This document shows positions 16,547-27,927 of a stretch of 64,000 bases of DNA, one piece after another. The position numbers were made by a program, and so were the translations under genes. The DNA comes from Cnuibacter physcomitrellae. GTDB lineage: Bacteria; Actinomycetota; Actinomycetes; Actinomycetales; Microbacteriaceae. Below the pieces are notes generated by a model. It ran no database searches, was not told the DNA's origin, and saw nothing but the letters and a program-made list of their open reading frames with translations. The stretch spans positions 364,843 through 428,842 of the forward strand of contig NZ_BMHD01000002.1 in NCBI RefSeq assembly GCF_014640535.1, given 5' to 3'. Every line of letters begins with the position of its first letter. The stretch's first letter is position 1.

Positions 16547-16586
16547 GGCCGGTCTGCCCGGGGCAGGCGACCCGGGCAGACCGGCC
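16547..16586. terminator. 16-bp hairpin between convergent genes
   Basis: 16547-16562 pairs exactly with 16571-16586 around an 8-nt loop, between the lipoprotein (+) and ABC exporter (-) genes. A likely bidirectional terminator. Confidence 0.8.
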
Positions 16587-16596
16587 GGACGCGGGC

Positions 16597-18411
16597 TCAG
16601 ACGAGGGACTCCCGCCACGACGCGTGGAGGTGGGCGAACCTCCCCTCCCCCGCGATCAGCTCGGCGGGAGTGCCGTCCTCCACGATGCGTCCGCGATCCA
16701 TCACGAGCACGCGGTCGGCGATCGCCACGGTCGACAGACGGTGCGCGATGATGACCGCCGTCCTGTCGGCGAGGAGGGTCTGCAGCGCATCCTGCACCGC
16801 TCGCTCGCTCGGGATGTCGAGCGACGCCGTGGCCTCGTCGAGGATGAGGACGGCGGGATCGGCGAGGAACGCCCTCGCGAACGAGATCAGCTGCCGCTGG
16901 CCCGCGGAGACCCTCCCGCCGCGCTTGTTGACGTCGGTGTCGTAGCCGTCGGGCAGGCCACGGATGAACGCGTCGGCGCCCACCGCACGGGCGGCGGCCT
17001 CGATCTCCTCGGGCGTGGCGTCCGGGCGTCCGATGGCGATGTTGTCGGCGACGGTGCCCGAGAACAGGTACGCCTCCTGGGTGACCATCACGATCGCCCG
17101 TCGGAGGTCCTTCGGGTGGAGGTCGCGCAGGTCGACGCCGTCGAGCGTGACGCTCCCCTCGGTCGGATCGTAGAAGCGGGAGAGAAGCTTCGCCAGGGTC
17201 GACTTGCCGGCCCCGGTCGAGCCGACGAGCGCGATCGTCTGCCCTGCGGGGATGTCGAGGTCGAGACGCGGGATGATCGGGCGATCGGGCGTGTAGGAGA
17301 ACTCGACCCCGGAGAACCTCACCTCGCCGCGCGAGGTCCACAGGTCGACCGGATGCTCGGGGTCGGCCACGCCCGGACGCTCCTCCAGCACACCGGAGAT
17401 CTTCTCGAGGGCCGCGGCTGCGCTCTGGTACGAGTTGTAGAACATCGCCATGTCCTCCATGGGGTCGAAGAACCGACGCGTGTAGAGCACGGCCGCGAGC
17501 AGGACACCGACCTCGATCCCACCGTCGAGCACCCTCAGCCCGCCGAAGACCAGCACCGTCGCGACCGCGACGTTGCCGATCAGCACGAGCCCGGGGTCGT
17601 AGACGCCGAAGAGCCGGATGACGCGCGCGTTCGACTCCCGGTAGTCGTCGACGAGCTCGCCGAACTCCACCTCGTTGCGCGCCTCCTTGCGGAAGGCCTT
17701 CACGGCGCGGATGCCCGTCATGGTCTCGACGAAGTGCACGATCAGACGCGCCGACGTCACCCGGGTGCGGCGGAAGAGCCGCTGCGAGCGCACCTGGAAC
17801 CAGCGTGTCAGCACCGCGAGGGGCACGAGCGCCACCAGCAGGACCAGACCGCTCCACGCATCCAGCAGCACGAGCGCGACCGCGGTGAACGCCATGTAGA
17901 GCAGTCCCTGCACGAGGGCGTTGATGCCCGAGTCGAGCAGCTCGCGGATGGCATCGAGGTCGCTGGTCTGACGCGAGATGATCCGGCCGGAGGTGTACGA
18001 CTCGTGGAACTCCAGGCTCAGCCGCTGCGTGTGGAGGAAGACCCTCCTGCGCAGGTCGAAGAGGATGCTCTGGCTGATGCGCGCTGCCAGCACGGTGAAC
18101 CAGGCGATGAGCCCGGCGCCGAGCACACCGCTGAGCAGGTACGCGACGCCCGCGAGGGCCACCGGCATCCAGTCCTGCTGCAGGAGGGCGGGCAGACCGC
18201 TGTCGATGCCGAACGCGATGATCGCGGGGCCGGCCACCTGCGCGGCGGTGCTGACGACGACGGCGGCGATGGCGAGCGCCAGTCGGCCCCGCATCGGCGC
18301 GATGAGCGATCGGAGCAGAGCCGACGAGCGACGGCGGATCTGACGGCTCTCGTCCGTCGTGAGGTCGTCGCGCTCCTCGCCCCTGACCCCGATCACGGTG
18401 GTGGTGCTCAT
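16597..18411 (-). CDS. ABC exporter half-transporter, catalytic-site subunit
   Basis: 604 residues: six membrane helices (about 30-320) and a nucleotide-binding domain with Walker [11 protein letters not shown]-loop TQEAYLF, Walker [11 protein letters not shown] with the catalytic Glu, and switch His in IIAHRLSTV. Its signature is RVSAGQ, diverged from LSGGQ. The gene overlaps its partner (18408-20210) by 4 bp. Because ATP sites are shared between subunits, this Glu plus the partner's intact LSGGQ make the hydrolysing site. Likely exports a lipid or drug; the substrate is unknown. Confidence 0.93.
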   Translation of the reverse strand: MSTTTVIGVRGEERDDLTTDESRQIRRRSSALLRSLIAPMRGRLALAIAAVVVSTAAQVAGPAIIAFGIDSGLPALLQQDWMPVALAGVAYLLSGVLGAGLIAWFTVLAARISQSILFDLRRRVFLHTQRLSLEFHESYTSGRIISRQTSDLDAIRELLDSGINALVQGLLYMAFTAVALVLLDAWSGLVLLVALVPLAVLTRWFQVRSQRLFRRTRVTSARLIVHFVETMTGIRAVKAFRKEARNEVEFGELVDDYRESNARVIRLFGVYDPGLVLIGNVAVATVLVFGGLRVLDGGIEVGVLLAAVLYTRRFFDPMEDMAMFYNSYQSAAAALEKISGVLEERPGVADPEHPVDLWTSRGEVRFSGVEFSYTPDRPIIPRLDLDIPAGQTIALVGSTGAGKSTLAKLLSRFYDPTEGSVTLDGVDLRDLHPKDLRRAIVMVTQEAYLFSGTVADNIAIGRPDATPEEIEAAARAVGADAFIRGLPDGYDTDVNKRGGRVSAGQRQLISFARAFLADPAVLILDEATASLDIPSERAVQDALQTLLADRTAVIIAHRLSTVAIADRVLVMDRGRIVEDGTPAELIAGEGRFAHLHASWRESLV

Positions 18412-20210
18412 CGCACGACCTCCTTCGGAACGGTGGGCTCGTCATCGAGGCTCGAGATGACGAAACGGTAGTGGTCGCTGGTCGCCAGCAGCTCGGAGTG
18501 GGTGCCGACCGCGGTCACGCGACCGTCCTGCAGCAGGGCGACGCGATCGGCCAGCGCCACGGTCGAGGGCCTGTGCGCCACGATGAGCGCCGTGGTGCTC
18601 TGGAGCACGCGCCGGAGCTCGGCCTCGACCCGCGCCTCCGTCTCGACGTCGAGCGCGGACAGCGGGTCGTCGAGCACCAGGATCTCGGGGCGGGCCGCGA
18701 TCGCGCGAGCCAGGGCGAGCCGCTGACGCTGGCCGCCGGAGAGGCTGAGCCCCTCCTCGCCGACCTTCGTGTCGAGGCCGTCGGGCAGCTCGTCGACGAA
18801 CTCCGCCTGCGCGATGCGCAGCGCCTCGCGCAGCTCGTCGTCGCTCGCGTCCGGGCGGCCGAGGAGCACGTTCTCGCGCACGGTCTGGCTGAACAGGGTC
18901 GCCTCCTCGAACGCCATCCCGACCCGCGCCCGAAGATCGGACCGCGTGAGGTCGCGCACGTCGACGCCGTCGACCCTGACCGAGCCGGCCGTCACGTCGT
19001 ACAGGCGGGCGGCGAGCGAGGTGAGGGTGGACTTCCCCGATCCGGTGAGGCCGACGAGCGCCATCGTCTCGCCCGGCTCGATGGAGAGGTCGACGCCGTC
19101 GAGCAGGTCGGGGACTCCCGCGGGGGCGTCGTCGTACCTGAAGTGCACGTCGACGAACTCCAGTCGGCCGCGAGGATCGGTGACGGTCGCCGGATGCTCG
19201 GGATCGGTGATCGACACCGGCGCGTCCATCACCTCGTAGAACCTCGTCGTCGCGGTGGTGGCGTCGAGGGTCATGGCCAGGAAGTAGCCCATCGACCAGA
19301 TGGGGAACAGCAGGACCGTCCCGGTGGCGAAGAACGCCACGAGCCCGCCCACGGTCGCCGCGTTGACCGAGACGAGCCACACCCCGAGCACGAGACAGAC
19401 CCCGAAGGCGAGGTCGGGGATGAGCGTGAGGTAGAGCCAGATGCCGGCGACCGTCCGTGCCTTCTCGATCTCCGTCGCGCGCAGGCGATCGGCCTGGCTC
19501 TCGAACCGCTTCAGCGCGTACCGCCCGCGGCCGAAGGCCTTGAGGACGCGGATGCCGTGCACCGACTCCTCGACGCTCGTCGCCAGGTCGCCCGCCTGGT
19601 CCTGTGACCGCCGCGCGACCTCGGAGTACCGGCGCTCGAAGCTGAAGCTGTAGAGGATGACCGGGATGGCGGCGGCGAGGAACACCAGGCCCAGCACCCA
19701 GTTCATGGCCAGGAGGATGACGGCCCCGCCGATGATCGTGAGGACGTTGACCACCAGGAGGACGAGCCCGAACGACAGCCACCGGCGGATGAGGTTGAGG
19801 TCGCTGACGCTCCGGGAGAGCAGCTGACCGCTCGGCCATCGGTCGTGGAACGCGACAGGGAGGTCCTGGAGCTTGGCGTAGAGCGCGTTGCGCATGCGCG
19901 CCTCGACACGGGTGTTCGGCACGAGCACGAGCACCCGCCGAGCCGCGATCAGGGCCGCCTCGGCCACGCCCAGGCCCAGCACCAGGGCGCCGGCGATCCA
20001 GATCTGGGCCTCGTCCCCGCTCGAGAGCGGCCCGTCGACCACCCACTCGAGCACCTGCGGGATGATCAGCGCGACCGCGCTGGCCCCGAGCGACGCCACC
20101 ATGCCCAGCACGATCCGCGGCATCGCCGGCCGAGCGAACGGGTAGAGCCGGAGGAGGGTACGGACGACCCCGGCTCCGCGTCGGCTGGTCGTGTCGCTCA
20201 CGTCGTGCAT
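18408..20210 (-). CDS. ABC exporter half-transporter, degenerate-site subunit
   Basis: About 600 residues with six membrane helices and a nucleotide-binding domain: Walker [10 protein letters not shown], signature LSLSGGQRQ, but Walker B reads [11 protein letters not shown] (Asp where the catalytic Glu belongs) and the Q-loop reads AFEEATLF (Glu for Gln). Together with the partner's altered signature this is the asymmetric pattern of heterodimeric exporters such as TM287/288 or BmrCD. ATG 20210 is chosen; GTG 20201 sits at a better distance from AGGATGAGG and may be the real start. A promoter lies about 115 bp upstream. Confidence 0.92.
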   Translation of the reverse strand: MHDVSDTTSRRGAGVVRTLLRLYPFARPAMPRIVLGMVASLGASAVALIIPQVLEWVVDGPLSSGDEAQIWIAGALVLGLGVAEAALIAARRVLVLVPNTRVEARMRNALYAKLQDLPVAFHDRWPSGQLLSRSVSDLNLIRRWLSFGLVLLVVNVLTIIGGAVILLAMNWVLGLVFLAAAIPVILYSFSFERRYSEVARRSQDQAGDLATSVEESVHGIRVLKAFGRGRYALKRFESQADRLRATEIEKARTVAGIWLYLTLIPDLAFGVCLVLGVWLVSVNAATVGGLVAFFATGTVLLFPIWSMGYFLAMTLDATTATTRFYEVMDAPVSITDPEHPATVTDPRGRLEFVDVHFRYDDAPAGVPDLLDGVDLSIEPGETMALVGLTGSGKSTLTSLAARLYDVTAGSVRVDGVDVRDLTRSDLRARVGMAFEEATLFSQTVRENVLLGRPDASDDELREALRIAQAEFVDELPDGLDTKVGEEGLSLSGGQRQRLALARAIAARPEILVLDDPLSALDVETEARVEAELRRVLQSTTALIVAHRPSTVALADRVALLQDGRVTAVGTHSELLATSDHYRFVISSLDDEPTVPKEVVR

Positions 20211-20325
20211 CCTCATCCTGCGCCGCGCCCACCGGTCGGTGCGCGCGCTGCCGATCCCCTCCGACCGCATCGTGGGCAGCCGGACGACCCCGGTTCACGG
20301 GGGCTCGGTGGGAAGGCAGCCTTAC

Positions 20326-20355
20326 AGGATAGACGCACCGCTCCTGGCGGTGCAA
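20326..20355 (-). promoter_or_regulatory. Predicted promoter of the ABC exporter operon
   Basis: -35 TTGCAC (20350-20355), 18-bp spacer, -10 TATCCT (20326-20331). Transcription would start near 20319, leaving a leader of about 110 nt. Confidence 0.5.
20335..20353 (-). terminator. Hairpin after the dimethylargininase-type gene
   Basis: A 7-bp stem (GCACCGC/GCGGTGC) with a 5-nt loop lies 34 bp after that gene's stop codon, inside the spacer of the next promoter. It may terminate the upstream transcript. Confidence 0.45.
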
Positions 20356-20386
20356 GCAGCGATCGGAGCGACCGGTGGATGCCGTC

Positions 20387-21589
20387 TCAGCGGATGCGCA
20401 CGGAGAGACAGGTGACGCAGCCCTCGAGCTTCTCGAACTCGGAGATGTCGACCGAGATGACCCGGTAGCCGAGACCCTCGATGATGCGGGCCGACTCCGG
20501 CGCCGACGACGCCATGAGCACGGTGTCGTCGGAGAGGATCACGACGTGCGCGCCGCCCTCCTCGGGCATCTCGAGGAACCGGTCGAACACGAACGGGTCG
20601 TCGACGACCGGCCGGTAGCCGATCACCGTGCCGTCGGGGAGCGCGGTGACGGCGCTCTTCAGATGCAGCGCCTTGGTCATCGGGACCGCCACCACCGAGT
20701 AGCCGCGAGGGGCGAGGATCTTGCGGAGCTGCCTGATGCCGTCGGCGTTGGTCCGGCCTCCCCGGCCGACGAAGACCGTGCGGCCGATCTTCAGGACGTC
20801 CCCGCCGTCGAGGGTCCCGGGCGCCTCGATCCGCGCGGTCTCCAGCGAGAGACCGAGCACAGTCTGCTCCACGGCGTCGACCTCGGCCGTCCGGCTCTCG
20901 GTGCCGGGGTTGGTGAGGACAGCGAGCGGACCGAACATCACGACCGTGTCCTCGACGAACACGGAGTCCGGCAGGTCGTCGTCGGGGTCGACCTCGACGG
21001 GCTCCCAGCCCGCCCCGGTGAGAGCCGCCACGTAGGCCTCCCACTGTCGGCCCGCGAGCTCGACGTCGACGGGCGTGCGCTCGATGTGGGTGACGACACC
21101 CTGGTCGAGGCTGGCCGCGGGCCGCCGCACGAGGGCGTACTGCCGACGCAGCACCTCCTCGGTCTCGGTGATGGCGAGCGCACCGTGGATGCGCCGCCCG
21201 AGCGCGACCGTCGCCAGCACCACCGCGAGGGCGAACACGAGCTCGAGCGCCACCTGCCTCGAGGCGTACTGCGCGAGCACGTCGCTCGTGAACTGCGCGC
21301 CGATCAGCGGGAGCCCGGCGCTGATCAGGACGGCGAGCACGGCCGCGGCCAGGCCGCCGATCAGCGCGGTGTACCAGCGGGCGTAGACGCCCACCAGGCC
21401 CAGGATCGCCAAGACGACGAAGACCACGAGCGCGGGCACGGCGTAGTAGGAGGCCGCCGGTCCGATGATCTCCAGCTGCTGCCCGTTGGCGAGGAAGAGC
21501 GCCAGGGTGCCCGCCGCGAGGGCGGTCACCGCGATGACGACGGCGGCGAGGAGCGACGCACCGAGCGTGCGGAGCCGGAACGAGGACAT
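20387..21589 (-). CDS. Dimethylargininase-type amidinohydrolase with N-terminal membrane domain
   Basis: 400 residues. Residues about 10-130 form four hydrophobic helices; residues about 145-400 form a DDAH-like pentein fold with FVEDTVVMFG, APGTLDGGDVL, GRGGRTNADGIRQL, the catalytic His in ALHLKSAVTAL and the nucleophile Cys394 in LEGCVTCLSVR. DDAH enzymes hydrolyse methylated arginines to citrulline; related penteins act on arginine or other amidines, so the substrate is uncertain. Typical DDAH enzymes are soluble and about 255-285 residues; the extra membrane half is unusual. A -10 TAAGGT stands 7 nt before the ATG, suggesting leaderless transcription. Confidence 0.88.
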   Translation of the reverse strand: MSSFRLRTLGASLLAAVVIAVTALAAGTLALFLANGQQLEIIGPAASYYAVPALVVFVVLAILGLVGVYARWYTALIGGLAAAVLAVLISAGLPLIGAQFTSDVLAQYASRQVALELVFALAVVLATVALGRRIHGALAITETEEVLRRQYALVRRPAASLDQGVVTHIERTPVDVELAGRQWEAYVAALTGAGWEPVEVDPDDDLPDSVFVEDTVVMFGPLAVLTNPGTESRTAEVDAVEQTVLGLSLETARIEAPGTLDGGDVLKIGRTVFVGRGGRTNADGIRQLRKILAPRGYSVVAVPMTKALHLKSAVTALPDGTVIGYRPVVDDPFVFDRFLEMPEEGGAHVVILSDDTVLMASSAPESARIIEGLGYRVISVDISEFEKLEGCVTCLSVRIR

Positions 21590-21596
21590 GACTAGC

Positions 21597-21602
21597 ACCT
21601 TA
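21597..21602 (-). promoter_or_regulatory. Probable leaderless -10 (TAAGGT) for the dimethylargininase gene
   Basis: TAAGGT lies 7 nt before the ATG at 21589; no Shine-Dalgarno sequence is present. Confidence 0.5.
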
Positions 21603-21660
21603 GGCTGTCGCGGCTGGGTGCTCTCTGCCTGCACCGCCGCGGGGACGGATGGATGGGCGG

Positions 21661-23277
21661 TCAGTGGAAGAAGTGGCGTTCGCCGGTCAGGTACATCGTG
21701 ACCCCGGCCTTCGCGGCGGCCTCGATCACCTCGGCATCGCGCACGGACCCGCCCGGCTGGACGACGGCGCGCACCCCGGCCTCGAGCAGCACCTCGAGTC
21801 CGTCCGCGAACGGGAAGAAGGCATCCGAGGCGGCCACGGAACCGGCCGCCCGGTCGCCCGCCCTCGTGACGGCGAGGTGGCAGGAGTCGACCCGGTTGAC
21901 CTGCCCCATCCCGACCCCCACGGATGCTCCGCCCGAGGCGAGCAGGATCGCGTTCGACTTCACCGCGCGGCAGGCCTTCCAGGCGAACTCGAGGTCGTCG
22001 AGGGTGGCGTCGTCGGCGGCCTCCCCCGCGACCAGCTGCCACGTCGAGCGGTCGAGGTGAGCGAAGCCGTCGGGGGTCTGCGCGAGGATCCCCCCGCTGA
22101 TCTGGCGGAGCTCCACGGGCTCGCGACGGTACCCCTCGGGGAGGGTGAGGATGCGCAGGTTCTTCTTCCCCGCCAGCACCTCGAGCGCCTCCGGCTCGAA
22201 GGCGGGCGCGACCAGCACCTCGGTGAAGACGTCCTTCAGCCCCTCCGCCATCGCGCGGGTCACCGGCCGGTTGGCGGCGACGACGCCGCCGAAGGCCGAG
22301 ACCGGGTCGCAGGCGTGGGCCTTGGCGTGTGCGGAGGCGATCGGATCGGCAGCGTCAGGATCGGCGACGGCGATGCCGCACGGGTTGGCGTGCTTGATGA
22401 TGGCGACCGCGGGCTCGCTGAAGTCGTAGGCCGCCCGCACCGCCGCATCCGCGTCGACGTAGTTGTTGTACGACATCTCCTTGCCCTGCAGCTGCGTGGC
22501 CTGGGCGAGGCCCGTGCCGCCGTCGACGACGTACAGCGCCGCCTGCTGGTGGGAGTTCTCGCCGTAGCGGAGCGTGGCCTCGAGGGATCCCTCGACGACG
22601 AGGGGGTCACCGAACGGAGACGCGGCTCCCGGCTCGGGGGTCGCCTCGGCCAGCTGCTCCGCGAACCAGGCGGAGACCGCTCCGTCGTAGGAGGCCGTGT
22701 GCGCGAACGCCTCCGCCGCCAGCCGCCGACGCTGGGCGAGGTCGGTCCCGCCGGAGGCGAGGGCCTCGATCAGCTCCGGGTAGCGCGCGGGAGACACGAC
22801 GATCGCCACGTTGGCGAAGTTCTTGGCGGACGCGCGGACGAGCGCGGGGCCGCCGATGTCGATCTGTTCGATCACGGCGTCGGCCGCAGCACCCGAGGCG
22901 ACCGTCTCGCGGAAGGGGTACAGGTTGACGATCACGAGGTCGAAGGGCTCGATGCCGAGCTCGCCGAGCTGCTCGCGGTGCGACTCCAGGCGGAGGTCGG
23001 CGAGGATGCCGGCGTGCACACCGGGGTGCAGGGTCTTCACGCGCCCGTCGAGCGACTCGGGGAACCCGGTCACGGACGAGACCTCGGTGACCGTCCCTCC
23101 CGCCTCGACGATGGCCTTGGCGGTCGAGCCGGTGGAGACGATGGCGACTCCGGCGGCGGTGAGCGCCTGCACGAGCTCGGGGAGGCCCGTCTTGTCGCTC
23201 ACCGACACCAGGGCGCGGGTGACCGGGACGCGATCGCGCGGGGTGTAGAGGCTCGGGTCGTGGGTGGGTCCGCTCAT
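21661..23277 (-). CDS. purH: Bifunctional AICAR transformylase / IMP cyclohydrolase
   Basis: Carries out the last two steps of IMP synthesis. 538 residues: an N-terminal IMP cyclohydrolase domain ([47 protein letters not shown]) and a C-terminal transformylase domain ([23 protein letters not shown] with the catalytic Lys-His, DAFFPFADG). ATG 23277 overlaps the purN stop by 4 bp (ATGA), so the two consecutive folate-dependent purine enzymes are coupled. Confidence 0.97.
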   Translation of the reverse strand: MSGPTHDPSLYTPRDRVPVTRALVSVSDKTGLPELVQALTAAGVAIVSTGSTAKAIVEAGGTVTEVSSVTGFPESLDGRVKTLHPGVHAGILADLRLESHREQLGELGIEPFDLVIVNLYPFRETVASGAAADAVIEQIDIGGPALVRASAKNFANVAIVVSPARYPELIEALASGGTDLAQRRRLAAEAFAHTASYDGAVSAWFAEQLAEATPEPGAASPFGDPLVVEGSLEATLRYGENSHQQAALYVVDGGTGLAQATQLQGKEMSYNNYVDADAAVRAAYDFSEPAVAIIKHANPCGIAVADPDAADPIASAHAKAHACDPVSAFGGVVAANRPVTRAMAEGLKDVFTEVLVAPAFEPEALEVLAGKKNLRILTLPEGYRREPVELRQISGGILAQTPDGFAHLDRSTWQLVAGEAADDATLDDLEFAWKACRAVKSNAILLASGGASVGVGMGQVNRVDSCHLAVTRAGDRAAGSVAASDAFFPFADGLEVLLEAGVRAVVQPGGSVRDAEVIEAAAKAGVTMYLTGERHFFH

Positions 23278-23867
23278 CGTGCTGCCAGTTCCTCCAGATC
23301 GACGGTCTGCTCGGCGATGTCTCGAACGGCGGCCACCAGCAGCTCGCGTTCGACGGTCTTGATGCGCTCGTGGAGCTCGTGCTCGGTGTCGCCCGGGTGC
23401 ACGGGCACCGCCCGCTGGACGATGACCGGGCCCGTGTCGACGCCCTCGTCGATCACGTGCACCGTCACGCCGGTGGTGTCGACCCCGGCCGCGAGCGCGT
23501 CGCGCACCGCATGGGCCCCGGGGAAGGCGGGCAGCAGCGCGGGGTGGGTGTTGATGAGGCGCGGCGACAGCGCCCGCACGACGTTCGGCGGCAGGATGCG
23601 CATGAACCCCGCGCACACGACCAGATCGGGCGACCAGCGCAGGATCTGCTCGAGGAGCTCCTCACCCCAGGCCTCGCGCGACTCGAAGGTCGACGGCACC
23701 ACGGTGAAGGACGGGATGGACCACGCCTCGGCGTGACCGAGCCCCTCGGCCTCGTTGTCGGCGCCGACGGCGACCACACGTGCGGGAAAGGCGGACTCGC
23801 TCGTCGCCTCGAGCAGCGCTCGGAGGTTCGACCCGCCTCCCGAGATGAGGACCACGAGCGACAGCAC
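23274..23867 (-). CDS. purN: Phosphoribosylglycinamide formyltransferase
   Basis: Transfers the formyl group of 10-formyl-THF to GAR, step 3 of purine synthesis. 197 residues with [16 protein letters not shown], catalytic [20 protein letters not shown] (Asn-His region) and the Asp in [16 protein letters not shown] 23867 is chosen because TACACT lies 6 nt upstream, a leaderless arrangement; a GTG two codons earlier abuts that hexamer. The promoter overlaps the last codons of the DUF6350 gene, with which purN has only a 2-bp gap. Confidence 0.96.
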   Translation of the reverse strand: MLSLVVLISGGGSNLRALLEATSESAFPARVVAVGADNEAEGLGHAEAWSIPSFTVVPSTFESREAWGEELLEQILRWSPDLVVCAGFMRILPPNVVRALSPRLINTHPALLPAFPGAHAVRDALAAGVDTTGVTVHVIDEGVDTGPVIVQRAVPVHPGDTEHELHERIKTVERELLVAAVRDIAEQTVDLEELAAR

Positions 23868-23869
23868 CG

Positions 23870-25189
23870 TCACAGTGTATCGGCCCGGCCGGTCGCCTTC
23901 GATCGCGCTGCGGCGGCGGGACCACGGCCATCCCTGCCGCCGTTCCGTGTGCCCGGGCGGCGGACGCTGGCCCCGGCCAGGAGGCCGAGCGCCGCGGGGA
24001 CGGCGAACTCGACGAACGACCACAGGAACACGGCGGACGGGTCCGGCCCGACGTCCGCGAGACGCCCCGGCCCGGCCGCACCCCCCGACCAGATCGCGAC
24101 GAGCGCCATGAGGACGGCGCCGACGAGGCCGAGGGCGATCGACACGGCCGCGAACCGGAGCCATCGACCGCGTCCGCGTGTCCCTTCGACGGCGGCGTCG
24201 AACGCCGGCTTCAGCACCACGCCGACGCCGAACGCGAGGAGGACGGGGACGAGCAGCCCGGCGAACCCGAGGGGCACGTCACCCTGCGGCAGCGCGCCGA
24301 ACACCGGCACCGAGGGCAGGAGCCCCAGCTGCGTGCCGAGCGGGGACACCGACGACCCGGACCCGAGGGCGAACCCCGGGCCGAGGAACCAGCTCGCCAT
24401 CCAGACGACGAGGTTGGGCAGCAGCGCGAGCTGACCCACCGTCAGGGCGATGCCGCCGACGACCTGCGCGTGGAGCCCCTCGTAGAGACCGACGATCGAC
24501 GAGAACCCCGCCACCAGTGCGATCGCGAGTGCGACCGCCGCGACGGTGATCACTCCGAACGCCGCCATGGCCCCGCCGCGGAGGGCGAGACCCACCAGGG
24601 CGCGGTCACCGGCGTCCACGGCGTCGAGACGAGTCCGCCAGACGAGGGCGAACCGGGACTGCGGCGCCTTCGGGCCGGCGGCGCCGCGCCTGCGCCAGGC
24701 CAGCCCGATCAGCACCCCGAGGAGGTACACACCCGCGGGGAACAGGGCGCTCTGCAGCAGCGAGGGCACCACCTCGGAGGATCGAGCACTCGACGACACG
24801 GCGGTCGCGATGAGCCCGAAGGCGACCACCCCGGCGATCGATCCGGCCACCGGGTCGTCGGCTGCGCGCATCCGCCTGCCCGATCGAGCGCCGAGCAGGA
24901 CGGTGAGGAGGGCGAAGCCCAGCAGGGCGATCCCGACCTCGAAGGGCGCTCCTGCCCCGTCCAGCCCCGTCGCCAGGGCGACGTCGCTGGGGAGCGTGAT
25001 CAGGAGGTCGACGCCGTGTCCCGCGAGCCAGACGTCGGCCGACGCGCGCCAGAAGGCCGTCCAGTCGAGCGCCAGCCCGAACTGCACGGCCCAGAGGAGC
25101 GTCGCGGGGACCACGAGGATGCCGAGGCCGATCGCCGCCGCGACGAGGGCGTCGAGGGCGGCGAGGACGATGGTGGAGAGGCGGTTCAT
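23870..25189 (-). CDS. DUF6350 multi-pass membrane protein
   Basis: 439 residues with roughly nine or ten hydrophobic helices and a short basic tail (RSKATGR). No catalytic motif is visible. In many actinobacteria a DUF6350 gene lies between sucD and purN, the same position as here, so it belongs to a conserved but uncharacterised neighbourhood. ATG 25189 follows directly on the next gene upstream (8-bp gap). The Pro/Gly-rich loop around SWFLGPGFALGSGSSVSPLG is a recognisable conserved segment. Confidence 0.8.
   Translation of the reverse strand: MNRLSTIVLAALDALVAAAIGLGILVVPATLLWAVQFGLALDWTAFWRASADVWLAGHGVDLLITLPSDVALATGLDGAGAPFEVGIALLGFALLTVLLGARSGRRMRAADDPVAGSIAGVVAFGLIATAVSSSARSSEVVPSLLQSALFPAGVYLLGVLIGLAWRRRGAAGPKAPQSRFALVWRTRLDAVDAGDRALVGLALRGGAMAAFGVITVAAVALAIALVAGFSSIVGLYEGLHAQVVGGIALTVGQLALLPNLVVWMASWFLGPGFALGSGSSVSPLGTQLGLLPSVPVFGALPQGDVPLGFAGLLVPVLLAFGVGVVLKPAFDAAVEGTRGRGRWLRFAAVSIALGLVGAVLMALVAIWSGGAAGPGRLADVGPDPSAVFLWSFVEFAVPAALGLLAGASVRRPGTRNGGRDGRGPAAAARSKATGRADTL
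23874..23879 (-). promoter_or_regulatory. Probable leaderless -10 (TACACT) for purN-purH
   Basis: TACACT is 6 nt before GTG 23867 and lies inside the last codons of the DUF6350 gene. Confidence 0.45.
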
Positions 25190-25197
25190 GCGTCCGT

Positions 25198-25728
25198 TCA
25201 GTGCAGGATCAGCTCGAGAGCGATGACGAGGAGGCCGACGCCCGAGGTGAGCAGGCCTCCGAGGAGACAGGCGTACCAGCGGCGACCGCGCTCGGCCAGC
25301 GCGAGCGCACCGAGCACGAAGAGGATGACGAGGCTGCTCACCTCGGCCGCCGTGTAGGCCGACTCGTCGTCGAGGATGCCGAGCGGCGCCAGCCCCAGGA
25401 GGAGCAGTGGGATCAGCGGCCCCGTGAGGAAGCCGGTCGAGTGGAAGATCGCCTCCCGGACCGCCGTGGCGAGCGGGACCTCCTTGCCCCTCTTGACCCC
25501 GTGGCGGGCCACCGTGTGGGCGAAGACATGGGCGAGCCAGAAGACGAACGCCGTCAGGGCCGAGACGAGCAGGCCGACGTCTGCCGTGCTCTCCTCCTCC
25601 TGGACCGCGATGATGACCGTGATCAGGACGGTGCCGTAGATGGCCTCGGGCGTGACGAACTCGTGCCGCAGGAGACGGAGAGCGCTCCGGCCCGGCGAGG
25701 GGTCGGTGTGCGGGGTGCCTGCGGTCAT
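25198..25728 (-). CDS. Hypothetical membrane protein
   Basis: 176 residues with four to five hydrophobic helices after a short polar N-terminus. Notable is a His-rich helix, WLAHVFAHTVARHGVKRG, whose His residues could bind a metal or haem, but the family is not one I recognise. It lies 8 bp upstream of the DUF6350 gene in the same direction and downstream of the sucCD terminator, so the two membrane proteins probably form a unit with purN-purH. No Shine-Dalgarno sequence is obvious beyond GGGAGAGAA. Confidence 0.7.
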   Translation of the reverse strand: MTAGTPHTDPSPGRSALRLLRHEFVTPEAIYGTVLITVIIAVQEEESTADVGLLVSALTAFVFWLAHVFAHTVARHGVKRGKEVPLATAVREAIFHSTGFLTGPLIPLLLLGLAPLGILDDESAYTAAEVSSLVILFVLGALALAERGRRWYACLLGGLLTSGVGLLVIALELILH

Positions 25729-25791
25729 GGCTTCGATTCTCTCCCAGGGAGTCGGCGTGGCCCGTCAGGCGCGTGGGGTTCGGCGGAACGA

Positions 25792-25844
25792 CGACGACGC
25801 CGTCGCGCACGACACCGGGGCATCGTGCGACGACGGCGTCGTCG
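25792..25844 (-). terminator. Terminator hairpin after sucD
   Basis: 25792-25812 pairs with 25823-25844 (14 bp plus 7 bp with a single bulged base) around a loop of 10 nt, 8 bp after the sucD stop codon. Confidence 0.75.
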
Positions 25845-25852
25845 AGAGCGCG

Positions 25853-26743
<891 letters not shown>

Positions 26744-26757
26744 GTCTCTACCCGTCC

Positions 26758-27927
26758 TTACTTCGCCGCTGCCGCGAGCTCTGCGGCCTTGTCTGCACCG
26801 TCGTCCATGGTCGCCGCGAGGGTGACCAGCGGATGCGCGGCCTCCTCGAGGATGCGGCGGCCTTCCTCCACGCGGTTGCCGTCGAGACGGACCACGAGCG
26901 GCTTCGTGGCGGTGTCGCCCAGGATGCCGAGGGCGGCGACGATGCCGTTGGCCACGGCGTCGCAGGCGGTGATGCCTCCGAAGACGTTGACGAAGACGCT
27001 CTTGACCTGCTCGTCGCCGAGGATCACGTCGAGACCGTTCGCCATCACCTGGGCGGACGCGCCGCCGCCGATGTCGAGGAAGTTGGCGGGCTTGACCCCG
27101 CCGTGGCGCTCGCCGGCGTAGGCGACGACGTCGAGCGTCGACATGACGAGGCCCGCGCCGTTGCCGATGATGCCGACCTCGCCGTCGAGCTTGACGTAGT
27201 TGAGGTCGTTCGCCTTGGCCTTGGCCTCCAGCGGGTCGGCCGCGTCCTTGTCCTCGAGCGCCTCGTGGTTCGGGTGACGGAAGGAGGCGTTCTCGTCGAG
27301 GCTGACCTTGCCGTCGAGGGCGATGATGTCGCCCTCCTCGGTGAGCACGAGCGGATTGACCTCCACGAGGGTCGCGTCCTCGCCCTTGTAGACCTCCCAC
27401 AGCTTCACGAAGACGGGGGCGACCTTCTCGACGAGCTCCTCGGGGAACTTCGCCTGCACGGCGATCGCCTTCGCCGTCTCGAGGTCGATGCCGGCCAGGG
27501 GGTCGACCTCGATGCGCGCCAGCGCCTCCGGACGCTCGACCGCGAGCTGCTCGATCTCCATGCCGCCCTCGTAGCTGGTCAGCGAGAGGTACGAGCGGTT
27601 GGCCCGGTCGAGGAGCACCGAGAAGTAGAACTCCTGCGCGATGCGGGCGCCACCGGCCACCATCACGCGGTGCACCGTGTGTCCCTTGATGTCGAGACCG
27701 AGGATCGCCTTCGCGGCCTCCTCGGCGGCGGCCGGGTCCTTGGCGACCTTGACGCCTCCGGCCTTGCCGCGGCCTCCCACCTTGACCTGCGCCTTGACCA
27801 CGGTCACGCCGCCGAGCTTCTCGGCGGCGGCCTTCACCTCTTCAGGCGTGTCGGCGACGATGCCGGGCAGTACGGGGACACCGTAGCTCTCGAAGAGGTC
27901 CCGGGCCTGGTACTCGAATAGATCCAC
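26758..27927 (-). CDS. sucC: Succinate-CoA ligase, beta subunit
   Basis: 389 residues: an ATP-grasp domain ([54 protein letters not shown]) followed by the ligase domain with NFLDIGGGA and [13 protein letters not shown]. Together with SucD it makes the substrate-level phosphorylation step of the TCA cycle. GTG 27927 begins the conserved [11 protein letters not shown] sequence. It is the first gene of the sucC-sucD operon; a -10-like TAGAGT at 28037-28042 may be its promoter. Confidence 0.96.
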   Translation of the reverse strand: MDLFEYQARDLFESYGVPVLPGIVADTPEEVKAAAEKLGGVTVVKAQVKVGGRGKAGGVKVAKDPAAAEEAAKAILGLDIKGHTVHRVMVAGGARIAQEFYFSVLLDRANRSYLSLTSYEGGMEIEQLAVERPEALARIEVDPLAGIDLETAKAIAVQAKFPEELVEKVAPVFVKLWEVYKGEDATLVEVNPLVLTEEGDIIALDGKVSLDENASFRHPNHEALEDKDAADPLEAKAKANDLNYVKLDGEVGIIGNGAGLVMSTLDVVAYAGERHGGVKPANFLDIGGGASAQVMANGLDVILGDEQVKSVFVNVFGGITACDAVANGIVAALGILGDTATKPLVVRLDGNRVEEGRRILEEAAHPLVTLAATMDDGADKAAELAAAAK

